NCBI GenBank assembly: GCA_028706295.1
Contig: JAQWBQ010000006.1
Span: 43,763 to 107,762, forward strand
From: Bacteroidales bacterium
GTDB lineage: Bacteria; Bacteroidota; Bacteroidia; Bacteroidales; FEN-979
DNA length: 64,000 bases
Reading direction: 5' to 3'
Shown: piece after piece, positions 54,180 through 62,887 of the stretch
Layout: each line of letters starts with the position of its first letter
Numbering within the stretch: position 1 is the stretch's first letter
Made by a program: the position numbers and the translations under genes
Notes under the pieces: model-generated
What the model saw: the letters and a program-made list of their open reading frames with translations, nothing else
Databases searched by the model: none
What the model was told of the DNA's origin: nothing

Positions 54180-54550
54180 ACCGGTCGCAACTGTTTTTAG
54201 GTTTCCTTGTTTTTATTGCCACGTTCTGTTCCTGTTCCGGGCATCGTGATGAAGTCGCATCGTCGCAGGCCATATCAGCCGATTCGGTGATCGAACCCGC
54301 CAAAATGGTTCTGATCCTTTCGGATGTTCACGTCGTGGAGGCAGCTCTTGTGATGGAACGAAATGAAGGGATTCAAAAAACCGATAATTCGGCATTTTAT
54401 TACCGGAAAATTTTCGAAAAATACCATATTACCCGAAACCGGTACGATCAGAGTCTTGCTTATTATCGGCAGGACCCGGAATTTTTTTCAAACATGTACG
54501 GTGAAGTAATCCGGAATCTGGAGGAACGGCAGAACAGGCTGAAAAAATAG
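54176..54550 (+). CDS. DUF4296-like lipoprotein
   Basis: A 124-residue lipoprotein with lipobox-like ATFCSC near residue 18-20. The helical mature part has the pattern MVLILSDVHVVEAALVMERNE, then SAFYYRKIFEKYHITRNRYDQSLAYYRQDPEFF, typical of DUF4296 in Bacteroidota. Function is not known. It is coupled to the OmpH-like gene by an ATGA overlap, which suggests a role at the envelope. Confidence 0.8.
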   Translation: MNRSQLFLGFLVFIATFCSCSGHRDEVASSQAISADSVIEPAKMVLILSDVHVVEAALVMERNEGIQKTDNSAFYYRKIFEKYHITRNRYDQSLAYYRQDPEFFSNMYGEVIRNLEERQNRLKK

Positions 54551-54553
54551 GGA

Positions 54554-54964
54554 TTATTGCTTTGTATACACCGCAACTGCCTGGATCAGGGTTGCCCCGT
54601 CGTTCATGGTATAATTCCAGTAAATTTTCGATTTACTCAGGTAGCCTGAACCATTGATGGTGAAGTTCGAAATGATCTGATCGCTGTCAAGAGTTATGGA
54701 GGTGCTTGATACATAGGCGCCGGCTGGAGTCGAGCTGCTTCCAAAATTTCCGAAGTTGCTGATGAATACACCGTCGGAGGAGCCGGGATCGGCTGAAATC
54801 TGGACTTCATATGAAAGTTTGGTCCAGGTCTCCGAAACACTCCACCGCCCGATGAATGCATCGCGCGGTGATTCTGGGTCGGCAGTATTTTCTTTTTCGG
54901 TGCAACCGCCGATGATCAGAAAACCCAAAAACAGCAGGGTAAAAAGAGATACGGTTGATTTCAT
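54554..54964 (-). CDS. hypothetical lipoprotein
   Basis: A 136-residue lipoprotein: signal peptide and lipobox FLIIGGC (Cys about 20). The mature part is beta-rich and small (RDAFIGRWSVSETW, VFISNFGNFGSS, YWNYTMNDG), resembling the calycin/lipocalin-like lipoproteins of Bacteroidota. The ATG at 54964 is chosen because it gives the signal peptide; the longer frame lacks one. It converges with the DUF4296-like gene with three bases between stops. Confidence 0.78.
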   Translation of the reverse strand: MKSTVSLFTLLFLGFLIIGGCTEKENTADPESPRDAFIGRWSVSETWTKLSYEVQISADPGSSDGVFISNFGNFGSSSTPAGAYVSSTSITLDSDQIISNFTINGSGYLSKSKIYWNYTMNDGATLIQAVAVYTKQ

Positions 54965-54995
54965 ATTACCTGAATTTATAGCTGACGGATAATAA

Positions 54996-55835
54996 TCACA
55001 ACAATAAACCGGTGATCTGATCGGCCAACCGGCTTGCGCCGATTCGGAAAAGGTCGGGTGAAAGCCAGGATTCACCTGCAATTTCCTTCACAATGTTATA
55101 GTAAAAAAGCGCCGATTCAGCGTCGGCAATTCCTCCGGCTGGTTTGATCCCGATCATTTTGCCCGTTCTCAGGTAGTACTGATTGATCACATGTACCATG
55201 ACGAACACGGCTTCGGGGGTGGCAGCAGGAGCCGATTTTCCGGTGCTGGTTTTGATAAAATCGGCGCCGGCACGTATGGCCAGTTCACTTGCTTTGGCGA
55301 TATTTTCAAAGTTTTTCAGTTCACCGGTTTCCAGGATCACTTTCAGGGTCTTTGTGGCAGCGGCCGACCGCATGGACTCCAGTTCATACAGGAGTTCCTG
55401 AAAATTACCCTCCAGAAAAGTACCCCTCGAAATCACCACATCGATCTCATCGGCACCCTCTTCCACCGCGTACCTGATCTCGCCCAGTTTTAATGAAAGC
55501 GGCAGTTGACCCGATGGAAAAGCCGCGGCGGTCGTGGCGACCCTGATGCCGGTCCCGGTCAGTACCTTCCGTGCAGTTCCGATAAAAGGCGGGTATACAC
55601 ATACCGCAGCCGGTGCCGGCAACCCCTGATCCTTAAATGACAGGGCCTTCCGGCAGAACAGTATGATCTTTTCAGGGTTATCGGATCCTTCCAGCGAGGT
55701 GAAATCGAGAAACGATAAAATCCTTCGTAAAATATTGCTGCTTTGATCCGCCGGGAGTACTTTACTCCTTATGCGTTCAAGACTTTCCTGAACATTCCCA
55801 AAATCAATTTCTCCGGTCAGGGGAAACTCCTGCAT
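54996..55835 (-). CDS. deoC: deoxyribose-phosphate aldolase
   Basis: A 279-residue class I aldolase that splits deoxyribose 5-phosphate to glyceraldehyde 3-phosphate and acetaldehyde. The Schiff-base lysine is in AGADFIKTSTGKSAPAAT, with the proton-relay Asp/Lys elsewhere in the barrel (ADEIDVVISRG, LKVILETGEL). The C-terminal GIKPAGGIADAESAL binds phosphate. N-terminal extension of about 50 residues compared with E. coli is usual in this phylum. It lies nine bases after the TonB receptor gene. Confidence 0.93.
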   Translation of the reverse strand: MQEFPLTGEIDFGNVQESLERIRSKVLPADQSSNILRRILSFLDFTSLEGSDNPEKIILFCRKALSFKDQGLPAPAAVCVYPPFIGTARKVLTGTGIRVATTAAAFPSGQLPLSLKLGEIRYAVEEGADEIDVVISRGTFLEGNFQELLYELESMRSAAATKTLKVILETGELKNFENIAKASELAIRAGADFIKTSTGKSAPAATPEAVFVMVHVINQYYLRTGKMIGIKPAGGIADAESALFYYNIVKEIAGESWLSPDLFRIGASRLADQITGLLL

Positions 55836-55844
55836 CTCCTTGAA

Positions 55845-58160
55845 TTAGAAACTAAAGCTTAATCCGAGGCTGGGCATTAAAGGCATCTGATCGACCCGGG
55901 TGTAAGAAACCCGGTCGAAATAGAAAATGTTTTGTTGGTTAAGGGCATTGGTAACACTCAGACTGATTTCAAACTTTGTAGTCTTTCCGAGAAAAAAGAT
56001 CTTTTTAATGTTGAGATCAAGACGGCTGTAATAGGGAAGCCTTCCCATGTCGTAATCGCCATATAGAATGCCCAGGGATCCGTTCTCGGTAGTATAGTTG
56101 GTTCCCATGTTCTGAAAGTTGACCAGCTCGTAAAAGCCCTGTGTCTGGGTAAAGGGGAACCCGGAACCGTAGTTGTACCTGACATCAAATTCCCAGTCGG
56201 ATTTTTTTCCGAAAAAGAAAGTTCCGACCAGGTTCAGGTTATGCCTGCGGTCGTAAGGAGGAACATAGTCTGAGACCCCATCGTTACGGTGAATGTATCC
56301 CAGCGAATAGGTGAGCCATAAATGGATTTTCTTCCAGTCGTACTTGACTGAAACATCCACCCCTTCTGCATCCCCGGTTTCAAGAACAAAATCTTTCTTA
56401 TAATAATCGGCAATGTTGTTGTTCGCCTCGGTATCATCATAGAGTTTATTCCGGTTGAGACTGGTAAGCTGTGGATAATATTTATAATAACCTTCGATAT
56501 TCACTGAAAGGTTCTTCAGGATATCCCATTCAAAGCCAAAAACGACCTGGCTGGAGCGTTGCAGCCTGTTGGTGACGGATTTACCCATGAATTCGGTAGG
56601 AAGATTCATCGGGCTGGTAATATAGCCATAGAAAAGATTCACGACATCCTTATCATAGGTTGTACTGATCAGGTTTTGAGAGTACATGCCTGCGGCCATT
56701 TTCAACCTGAAATTAGGCAGAACATTGTATTTTATGGCAAGGCGTGGTTCAATTGACAGGTTGGAAAGGGAGGCGTAGTACTGCGCCCTCAGTCCCGGTT
56801 CGATGATGAATTTTCCGGGCATCCATTTGTATTTAACGAAAATTGATGCTTCGGTTGAGTTCTGGGAATAATCTATTTTCCTGTTCACAGCATTGAAAAA
56901 GTCAAAGACCGTGTTGTATTGTGACAGCTCAATACCATATTTCAACGCGTCGCGGCCGAAGAAATAGGTGAAATTAAATCCTCCGTTGAATCCGGCAATG
57001 GAGCTCGACCGGGCCGATTTGTTGGTTTCCTGGAGTTCAACCTTATATTTGGAATAGGCAAAATTGCCTTCGATGAGGACGGAACTTTTAGCAGGGATGG
57101 CAATAAAATCAAAGCCTCCGCCGAAAGAATTCCAGTTGTAATCCTGCAGCACTTTATAGTGGACTTTATCAGAGAAATCAAATCCAAAAATGTTTATTTT
57201 ACTGCCATTTGGAGTGTTCACTGCGATTTTTCCGTAGATGTCGAGGTAATTGTACGGCAGACCGTTTTCATCAATGTATTTATAAAAGATTTTACTGGAT
57301 TGTTCCAGGTAAGAATTTTTTACGGAGAGCAGGAAGGTGGCGCTGGCCTCGTTGTCATTTTTGGGTTTGTAAATCGGTCCTTCGAGGAGGGCTTTGGCGC
57401 CGAAGGTACTGATATCGAACTTACCGGCAATGCGGTTCTTGTTGCCGTCGCGGGTAGTCACATCCATGACGGAGGAAATACGTCCCCCGTATTCAGCGCC
57501 GAAGCCGCCGGTATAGACTTCGACATTTTTCAGGATGTCGACATCAAACACCGAAAACAATCCGATGGAATGAAAGGGATTATAAACGATCATACCGTCG
57601 TAAAGAACCTTATTCTGGATCGGGGGGCCACCGCGGATATAAAGTTGTCCGCCCTGGTCGCCCGAGAAGACAACGCCCGGAAGGATCTGCAGATACTGGG
57701 CAAGATCCGGCTGTCCGCCGATGGTCGGGATGGATTGGATCTCCTTGGGAGTGATCTTGATAATACTGGTCTGGGTTTCCCGTATCTTATCCTGCCGGGC
57801 TGCCGACACGCTGATCTCGTCAAGTTGAACCGTCGATTTCGTCAGGTAGAGCTTTTTCGACTGAAGTTCACCGGCTTTGATGGTTACCGGCATCATCAGG
57901 GTATCAAATCCGATATAGGTCACCATAAGGGTATAATCGCCGGGTGGAATTTTCGTGATGGCGAAATACCCGTTCGCATCGGTCGGGGCGCCGATAGAGG
58001 TTTTATAGAAATAAACATTTGTGAATAAAACGGGTTCGCCGGTCTCTTTTTCATAAACAAACCCCCTCAATGTACCAAATTGTGCGAAGCTTTTCGAACT
58101 TAACAATGTGAGGAGGAGCAGCGCGGGCAGTAACAACAGCAGTCTTTGACTTTTCTTCAT
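55845..58160 (-). CDS. TonB-dependent receptor with carboxypeptidase-regulatory-like domain
   Basis: A 771-residue outer-membrane receptor starting at ATG 58160, which gives a clean signal peptide (MKKSQRLLLLLPALLLLTLL...SFAQ). A CarboxypepD_reg-like domain follows (GTLRGFVYEKETGEPVLFTN, then SIGAPTDANGYFAITKIPPGDYTL). The plug region has KITPKEIQSIPTIGGQPDLAQ and DVDILKNVEVYTGGFGAEYGGRISSV. The barrel ends in LGLSFSF. No SusD is adjacent. It sits with deoC downstream by nine bases, but nucleoside uptake is only a guess. Confidence 0.92.
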   Translation of the reverse strand: MKKSQRLLLLLPALLLLTLLSSKSFAQFGTLRGFVYEKETGEPVLFTNVYFYKTSIGAPTDANGYFAITKIPPGDYTLMVTYIGFDTLMMPVTIKAGELQSKKLYLTKSTVQLDEISVSAARQDKIRETQTSIIKITPKEIQSIPTIGGQPDLAQYLQILPGVVFSGDQGGQLYIRGGPPIQNKVLYDGMIVYNPFHSIGLFSVFDVDILKNVEVYTGGFGAEYGGRISSVMDVTTRDGNKNRIAGKFDISTFGAKALLEGPIYKPKNDNEASATFLLSVKNSYLEQSSKIFYKYIDENGLPYNYLDIYGKIAVNTPNGSKINIFGFDFSDKVHYKVLQDYNWNSFGGGFDFIAIPAKSSVLIEGNFAYSKYKVELQETNKSARSSSIAGFNGGFNFTYFFGRDALKYGIELSQYNTVFDFFNAVNRKIDYSQNSTEASIFVKYKWMPGKFIIEPGLRAQYYASLSNLSIEPRLAIKYNVLPNFRLKMAAGMYSQNLISTTYDKDVVNLFYGYITSPMNLPTEFMGKSVTNRLQRSSQVVFGFEWDILKNLSVNIEGYYKYYPQLTSLNRNKLYDDTEANNNIADYYKKDFVLETGDAEGVDVSVKYDWKKIHLWLTYSLGYIHRNDGVSDYVPPYDRRHNLNLVGTFFFGKKSDWEFDVRYNYGSGFPFTQTQGFYELVNFQNMGTNYTTENGSLGILYGDYDMGRLPYYSRLDLNIKKIFFLGKTTKFEISLSVTNALNQQNIFYFDRVSYTRVDQMPLMPSLGLSFSF

Positions 58161-58193
58161 TGTAAGTAAATTCGTAGTGACAGAATTAACGGG

Positions 58194-58201
58194 CAAAAGT
58201 A
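58194..58201 (-). promoter_or_regulatory. candidate -7 element of the TonB receptor/deoC unit
   Basis: Reads TACTTTTG on the minus strand, 33 bases before the ATG at 58160. It also supports that ATG over the longer frame. Confidence 0.5.
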
Positions 58202-58269
58202 GTGAAAATCATTAAGTAAAAAAAGCTTTTTCGTTTGCGGTCGAAAAAACCTGAATTAGAAATAATTCT

Positions 58270-58277
58270 TATTTTTG
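58270..58277 (+). promoter_or_regulatory. candidate -7 element of iorA
   Basis: TATTTTTG fits TAnnTTTG, 26 bases before the ATG at 58304. No -33 match at the right distance. Confidence 0.45.
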
Positions 58278-58303
58278 TAAAAATCCTATTACCTTATAAA
58301 TCT

Positions 58304-59911
58304 ATGCAAAAGACATTGTTACTGGGGGATGAGGCCATTGCGCAGGGTGCTTTGGATGCCGGTCTCTCGGGCATCTATGCCTATCCCGGAACCCCTTCAA
58401 CCGAAATCACCGAATTTATTCAGAACTCCCGTTATGCCCGGGAAAATAATATTCATTCCACCTGGTCGGCCAATGAAAAGACCGCTATGGAGGCTGCACT
58501 GGGTATGTCGTATGCAGGCAAGCGTACCATGGTTTGTATGAAACATGTAGGACTGAATGTGGCGGCCGATCCGTTTATCAACTCTGCGATAACGGGTGCT
58601 AACGGCGGAATTATCGTAGTTTCGGCCGATGATCCTTCCATGCATTCATCGCAAAATGAACAGGATTCAAGGGCTCTTGGAAAATTCGCCCTGATACCGA
58701 TGCTGGAACCTTCCAACCAGCAGGAAGCCTACGATATGGTGCATTACGGCTTTGATTTTTCTGAAAAATATACCGTTCCGGTTATGCTTCGGATCACCAC
58801 CAGAATGGCACATTCCAGATCAGGTGTGGTACGCCGCCCGGAAGTCAGAAAACCCAATGACCTGAAGATGCCTGCCGACCTACGACAATTTGTATTGCTT
58901 CCCGTGATTGCAAAGAAAAGGTACCGGAATCTTCTCGCTGCCCAGAATGATTTTACCCGGGAATCGGAAACCTCACCCTTCAACAGGTATTTTGACGGTC
59001 CTGATAAATCTTTGGGAATTATTGTCTGTGGTATTGCCTACAACTATCTTTTGGAAAATTATCCCGACCGGAAACTCAGCCACCCCGTCTTAAAAATCGG
59101 CCAGTACCCGCTCCCGCACCAACTGGTTGCAAAAATGGCGGCCGAATGCCGGGAGATCCTGGTTCTTGAAGATGGATATCCCGTCATAGAGGAGTTGCTT
59201 AAAGGCTTTCTCGGAATGGGAATCAAAGTCAGGGGAAGACTTGACGGAACCCTGCCCCGTGACGGAGAGCTGAATCCAAACCTGGTTGCCGTGGCTCTGG
59301 GCAAGGAGGATACCTATGGTCTTCCTGTTCCTGATCTGGTTGTGGGAAGGCCTCCCTCACTGTGCAGCGGGTGTCCGCATATCGATTCTTATTATGGTCT
59401 GAATGAAGCGCTATCGAGCCTGCCAAAGGGAAGGGTATTCTCCGATATCGGATGTTACACGCTGGGCGCGCTGAAACCTTACGAGGCCATCAACTCCTGC
59501 GTCGATATGGGAGCCTCAATTACCATGGCCAAAGGGGCGGCCGATGCAGGCATGGTTCCCGCGGTGGCAGTTATTGGTGATTCCACCTTTACCCATTCCG
59601 GAATGACAGGACTGCTCGATGCTGTGAACGACCGATCGCCGATTACCGTGCTGATCCTCGACAATGGAACAACAGCAATGACGGGAGGGCAAAATTCGCC
59701 GGCTAACGGTAGGCTCGAGGAGATCTGTAAAGGATTGGGCGTAGAAGAATCGCATATCCGGGTATTGAAACCCCTGAAAAAGTATCATGAGGAAAATGTG
59801 AAAATCCTGAAGGAGGAGCTCGCCTACGAGGGCGTTTCAGTCATTATACCACGTCGCGAATGCATTGTTTCTATTGATAAACGGATGCGGGAAAAATTCA
59901 GGAATAAGTAA
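58304..59911 (+). CDS. iorA: indolepyruvate ferredoxin oxidoreductase alpha subunit, no ferredoxin domain
   Basis: A 535-residue TPP enzyme subunit that decarboxylates aryl pyruvates (or other 2-oxo acids) to acyl-CoA with ferredoxin. N-terminal YAYPGTPSTEITEF and TAMEAALGMSYAGKR form the pyrimidine domain. LCSGCPHIDSYYGLNEALSS and the TPP motif GDSTFTHSGMTGLLDA...LDNGTTAMTG form the TPP-binding half. The protein stops at RREC...MREKFRNK, so the two [4Fe-4S] ferredoxin motifs of canonical IorA (about 600-650 residues) are absent. The ATG at 58304 is preferred; the upstream extension has no domain. Confidence 0.93.
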   Translation: MQKTLLLGDEAIAQGALDAGLSGIYAYPGTPSTEITEFIQNSRYARENNIHSTWSANEKTAMEAALGMSYAGKRTMVCMKHVGLNVAADPFINSAITGANGGIIVVSADDPSMHSSQNEQDSRALGKFALIPMLEPSNQQEAYDMVHYGFDFSEKYTVPVMLRITTRMAHSRSGVVRRPEVRKPNDLKMPADLRQFVLLPVIAKKRYRNLLAAQNDFTRESETSPFNRYFDGPDKSLGIIVCGIAYNYLLENYPDRKLSHPVLKIGQYPLPHQLVAKMAAECREILVLEDGYPVIEELLKGFLGMGIKVRGRLDGTLPRDGELNPNLVAVALGKEDTYGLPVPDLVVGRPPSLCSGCPHIDSYYGLNEALSSLPKGRVFSDIGCYTLGALKPYEAINSCVDMGASITMAKGAADAGMVPAVAVIGDSTFTHSGMTGLLDAVNDRSPITVLILDNGTTAMTGGQNSPANGRLEEICKGLGVEESHIRVLKPLKKYHEENVKILKEELAYEGVSVIIPRRECIVSIDKRMREKFRNK

Positions 59912-59922
59912 AAATCAGAAAG

Positions 59923-60504
59923 ATGAAAAAGGATATAATTTTAGCCGGAGTAGGGGGTCAGGGAATCATTTCAATCGCTGCGATCATCGGATACGCCGCA
60001 CTGGAAGAAGGGATGTACCTGAAACAATCGGAAGTTCACGGAATGAGTCAGCGCGGTGGCGACGTCATGTCAAATCTGCGCATTTCACATGATGAGATCG
60101 CCTCCGATCTGATCCCGTTCGGCCAGGCAGATATGATCATCTCAATCGAACCGCTTGAGTCGCTGCGTTACCTGCCCTATCTTTCAAAAGAAGGGTGGCT
60201 GGTCACCAATACACAACCTTTCAAAAATATTCCCAATTATCCTGATGGGGACGCTGTGCTTGCCGAGATCCATAAAATTCCACACCATATCGCCCTGGAT
60301 GCCGACACGGCTGCGAAGGAAGCGGGATCGGCCAAAGCGGCAAACATCGTTATTTTAGGGGCTGCTTCACCGTTTCTCGGGATGGCCTATGAAAAGTTCG
60401 AAGCTGCTATCCGGTTTATTTTCGGGAAAAAGGGCGACCAGGTCATCGAGCTTAACCTTGCAGCCTTAAAGGCGGGTCGGGATTTCGCTGCAAAAAATAT
60501 GTGA
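59923..60504 (+). CDS. iorB: indolepyruvate ferredoxin oxidoreductase beta subunit
   Basis: A 193-residue gamma-type oxidoreductase subunit. It begins with IILAGVGGQGIISIAAIIGYAALEEG, the Gly-rich cofactor motif, and has the characteristic SEVHGMSQRGGDVMSNLR. It pairs with IorA encoded 11 bases upstream. The subunit ends at a short helical tail. Confidence 0.94.
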   Translation: MKKDIILAGVGGQGIISIAAIIGYAALEEGMYLKQSEVHGMSQRGGDVMSNLRISHDEIASDLIPFGQADMIISIEPLESLRYLPYLSKEGWLVTNTQPFKNIPNYPDGDAVLAEIHKIPHHIALDADTAAKEAGSAKAANIVILGAASPFLGMAYEKFEAAIRFIFGKKGDQVIELNLAALKAGRDFAAKNM

Positions 60505-60547
60505 TTTTAGTATCTTTACAGGCTTTTTACAGACTAAGAAAAAAAAT

Positions 60548-61735
60548 ATGAGGGTTTTACAACGTAAGCTGGCACACTACACCGAACCACAAAAGGTTGA
60601 AAAGCTGGGCATTTATCCCTTTTTCCGGATGATTGAATCAGATCAGGACACCGTGGTTACCATGAATGGGAAGCAGGTTCTGATGTTCGGTTCGAACAGT
60701 TACATGGGATTGACCAATCATCCCCGGATAAAGGAAGCCGCGATTGAGGCAACCCGGAAGTATGGTACAGGTTGCGCCGGCTCCCGTTTTTTAAATGGGA
60801 CCCTCGACATCCACATTGAACTTGAAAAAAAGTTAGCCGAATTTGTCGGGAAACAGGCTGCGCTGGTTTACAGCACCGGTTTTCAGGTAAACCTGGGAGT
60901 GATCCCGACGGTTACCGGACGCAATGATTACATCCTGATCGATGAACTCGACCATGCTTCGATCATCGAAGCGACCCGGCTGTCGTTTGCAAAGGTCATG
61001 AAGTTCCGGCACAATGATATGCAGTCGCTGGAACGGTTGTTAAAACGGTGCGAAACCGCACGGATCAAGCTGATCGTGGTTGACGGGGTGTTCAGTATGG
61101 ACGGCGACATCGCGAATCTGCCGGAAATCGTTCGTCTCGCCGATAAATACGAGGCCACCATCATGATCGATGACGCTCACGCGATCGGGGTCATCGGCAA
61201 AAACGGATCCGGAACCGCCAGTCATTTCGGATTAACCCGTAAAGTGGACCTGATCATGGGTACGTTCTCCAAATCGCTCGCTGCACTTGGAGGATTTATT
61301 GCCAGTGATTTTGAAACAATCAACTTTATAAAGCATACTTCGAGAAGCCTGATTTTCAGCGCCTCAATGACGCCTGCCTCCGCGGCCGCAGTGCTGATGG
61401 CCCTCGAGATCATAAAAAGTGAACCTGAACGAATACAGCACCTCTGGGATATTACCTATTACGCCATTGAACAATTCAAAAAACTCGGATTTGATCTGGG
61501 AAATACGGTAACGCCCATCATACCACTTTATATCCGTGACAACCTGAAAACCCTCACCCTGACGCGTTTACTCCTGGATGAGGGTATTTTTGTAAATCCT
61601 GTTGTGGCTCCTGCCGTCAGCAAGGACAATACCCTTATTCGCTTTTCCCTGATGGCTACCCATACCAAAGACCAGATTGATGTAGCCTTGGATAAATTTG
61701 AGAAGCTGGGGAAAAAGCTCCACATTATCTCATAA
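60548..61735 (+). CDS. spt: serine palmitoyltransferase (alpha-oxoamine synthase)
   Basis: A 395-residue PLP enzyme of the alpha-oxoamine synthase family. It makes 3-ketosphinganine from serine and acyl-CoA, the first step of sphingolipids. Signatures include FGSNSYMGLTNHPRIKEAA, GTGCAGSRFLNGTLDIHIELE, the cofactor region IMIDDAHAIGVIGKNG and the PLP lysine in GTFSKSLAALGGF. The KBL/BioF relatives are similar. The neighbours (GNAT-like protein and epimerase) and the phylum favour SPT. It lies 43 bases after iorB; TATCTTTA (60511-60518) is a near-match to a -7 element, so it may have its own promoter. Confidence 0.9.
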   Translation: MRVLQRKLAHYTEPQKVEKLGIYPFFRMIESDQDTVVTMNGKQVLMFGSNSYMGLTNHPRIKEAAIEATRKYGTGCAGSRFLNGTLDIHIELEKKLAEFVGKQAALVYSTGFQVNLGVIPTVTGRNDYILIDELDHASIIEATRLSFAKVMKFRHNDMQSLERLLKRCETARIKLIVVDGVFSMDGDIANLPEIVRLADKYEATIMIDDAHAIGVIGKNGSGTASHFGLTRKVDLIMGTFSKSLAALGGFIASDFETINFIKHTSRSLIFSASMTPASAAAVLMALEIIKSEPERIQHLWDITYYAIEQFKKLGFDLGNTVTPIIPLYIRDNLKTLTLTRLLLDEGIFVNPVVAPAVSKDNTLIRFSLMATHTKDQIDVALDKFEKLGKKLHIIS

Positions 61736-61741
61736 CATCGC

Positions 61742-62875
61742 ATGGCCGGAACGACCGCAATTGAACTCAGAGAAGTCAGCACAAAAGGAGATCTGAGAAA
61801 ATTTATTGCATTTCAGAACAAACTTTACAGAGATAACCTTTACTGGTGTCCGCCACTTCGGATGGATGAAACTAAAACGCTGAGCAGGGATAAGAACCCT
61901 GCTTTTGAGTTTTGTGAGGCTTCCTACTGGCTGGCATGGCAGAATGGGGAAATTGTCGGCCGGATTGCCGGGATTATCAACCACAAAGCCAATGAACGGT
62001 GGAATGAAAAACTTGTTCGCTTCGGTTGGATCGACTTTTACGATGATCCCCTGATTTCCGAAGCCCTTATCAACAAGGTAATTGATTGGGGTCGTTCAAA
62101 AGGCATGAACGGTATTCATGGCCCGCTCGGATTTTCCGATATGGATAATGAGGGTATGCTGATCAAGGGGTTTGACGAACTGGCTACCCTGGCATCCATC
62201 TACAATTATCCTTATTATATATCCCATATGGAGCGGTTGGGTTTTCAAAAGGCCGCCGACTGGGTACAATACGAATTTGGCATCCCGCCTGAAATTCCCG
62301 ATAAAGTCGACCGACTCTCCAAGCTTGTTCTTGAAAAGTACGGGCTCCGGGTGCTCAAAGCCGGGAAAGCTAAGGATTTGCTGCCATATGCCACCAAGAT
62401 GTTCAGGACCCTGAATAAGGCCTTTGATGAATTGTATGGATTCACGCAGCTTTCCGACCGGCAGGTTGAGATGTATGTCAAGGCCTATTTCGGCTTTGTA
62501 CAACCACAGTTTGTCTCATTCATACTGGATCAACAGGATGAAGTGGTTGGATTTGGAATTTCAATGCCTTCACTAACCAAAGCCTTACAAAAATGCAGGG
62601 GAAAGCTTTTTCCCCTGGGATGGTTGTATATTCTGCGGGCGATGAAGAAGAACGACACCATCGATATGTATCTCAACGGGGTCCGGCCCGATTTTCATGG
62701 AAAAGGAATCAATTCGCTTTATTACAATGAGATGCATAAAGCGTATATAAAATATGGGATTACGAAGGCGATCACCAACCCCCAACTTGAAGAGAATGCG
62801 AAGGCGCTGACGATCTGGAAGAATTTCAACGGACGACAGCATTTGACCCGTCGGTGCTGGATCCGACATTTCTGA
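61742..62875 (+). CDS. GNAT-like acyltransferase, candidate bacterial ceramide synthase
   Basis: A 377-residue protein with a C-terminal GNAT-like fold (YLNGVRPDFHGKGINSLYYNEMHKAY resembles an acyl-CoA site) and a divergent N-terminal half (FIAFQNKLYRDNLYWCPPLRMDE, GIHGPLGFSDMDNEGMLIKG). It begins six bases after the SPT gene. In Caulobacter a GNAT-like protein (bCerS) N-acylates the sphingoid base and is grouped with spt and a reductase; the order here matches, so ceramide synthase is the best guess. A plain GNAT of unknown function remains possible. Confidence 0.68.
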   Translation: MAGTTAIELREVSTKGDLRKFIAFQNKLYRDNLYWCPPLRMDETKTLSRDKNPAFEFCEASYWLAWQNGEIVGRIAGIINHKANERWNEKLVRFGWIDFYDDPLISEALINKVIDWGRSKGMNGIHGPLGFSDMDNEGMLIKGFDELATLASIYNYPYYISHMERLGFQKAADWVQYEFGIPPEIPDKVDRLSKLVLEKYGLRVLKAGKAKDLLPYATKMFRTLNKAFDELYGFTQLSDRQVEMYVKAYFGFVQPQFVSFILDQQDEVVGFGISMPSLTKALQKCRGKLFPLGWLYILRAMKKNDTIDMYLNGVRPDFHGKGINSLYYNEMHKAYIKYGITKAITNPQLEENAKALTIWKNFNGRQHLTRRCWIRHF

Positions 62876-62887
62876 TAACTATTTTAT

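Noticed and set aside
57159..58028. 289-codon plus-strand frame inside the TonB receptor gene
   Set aside because: The receptor's plug and regulatory domain are intact on the minus strand, so this frame is a by-product of codon bias.
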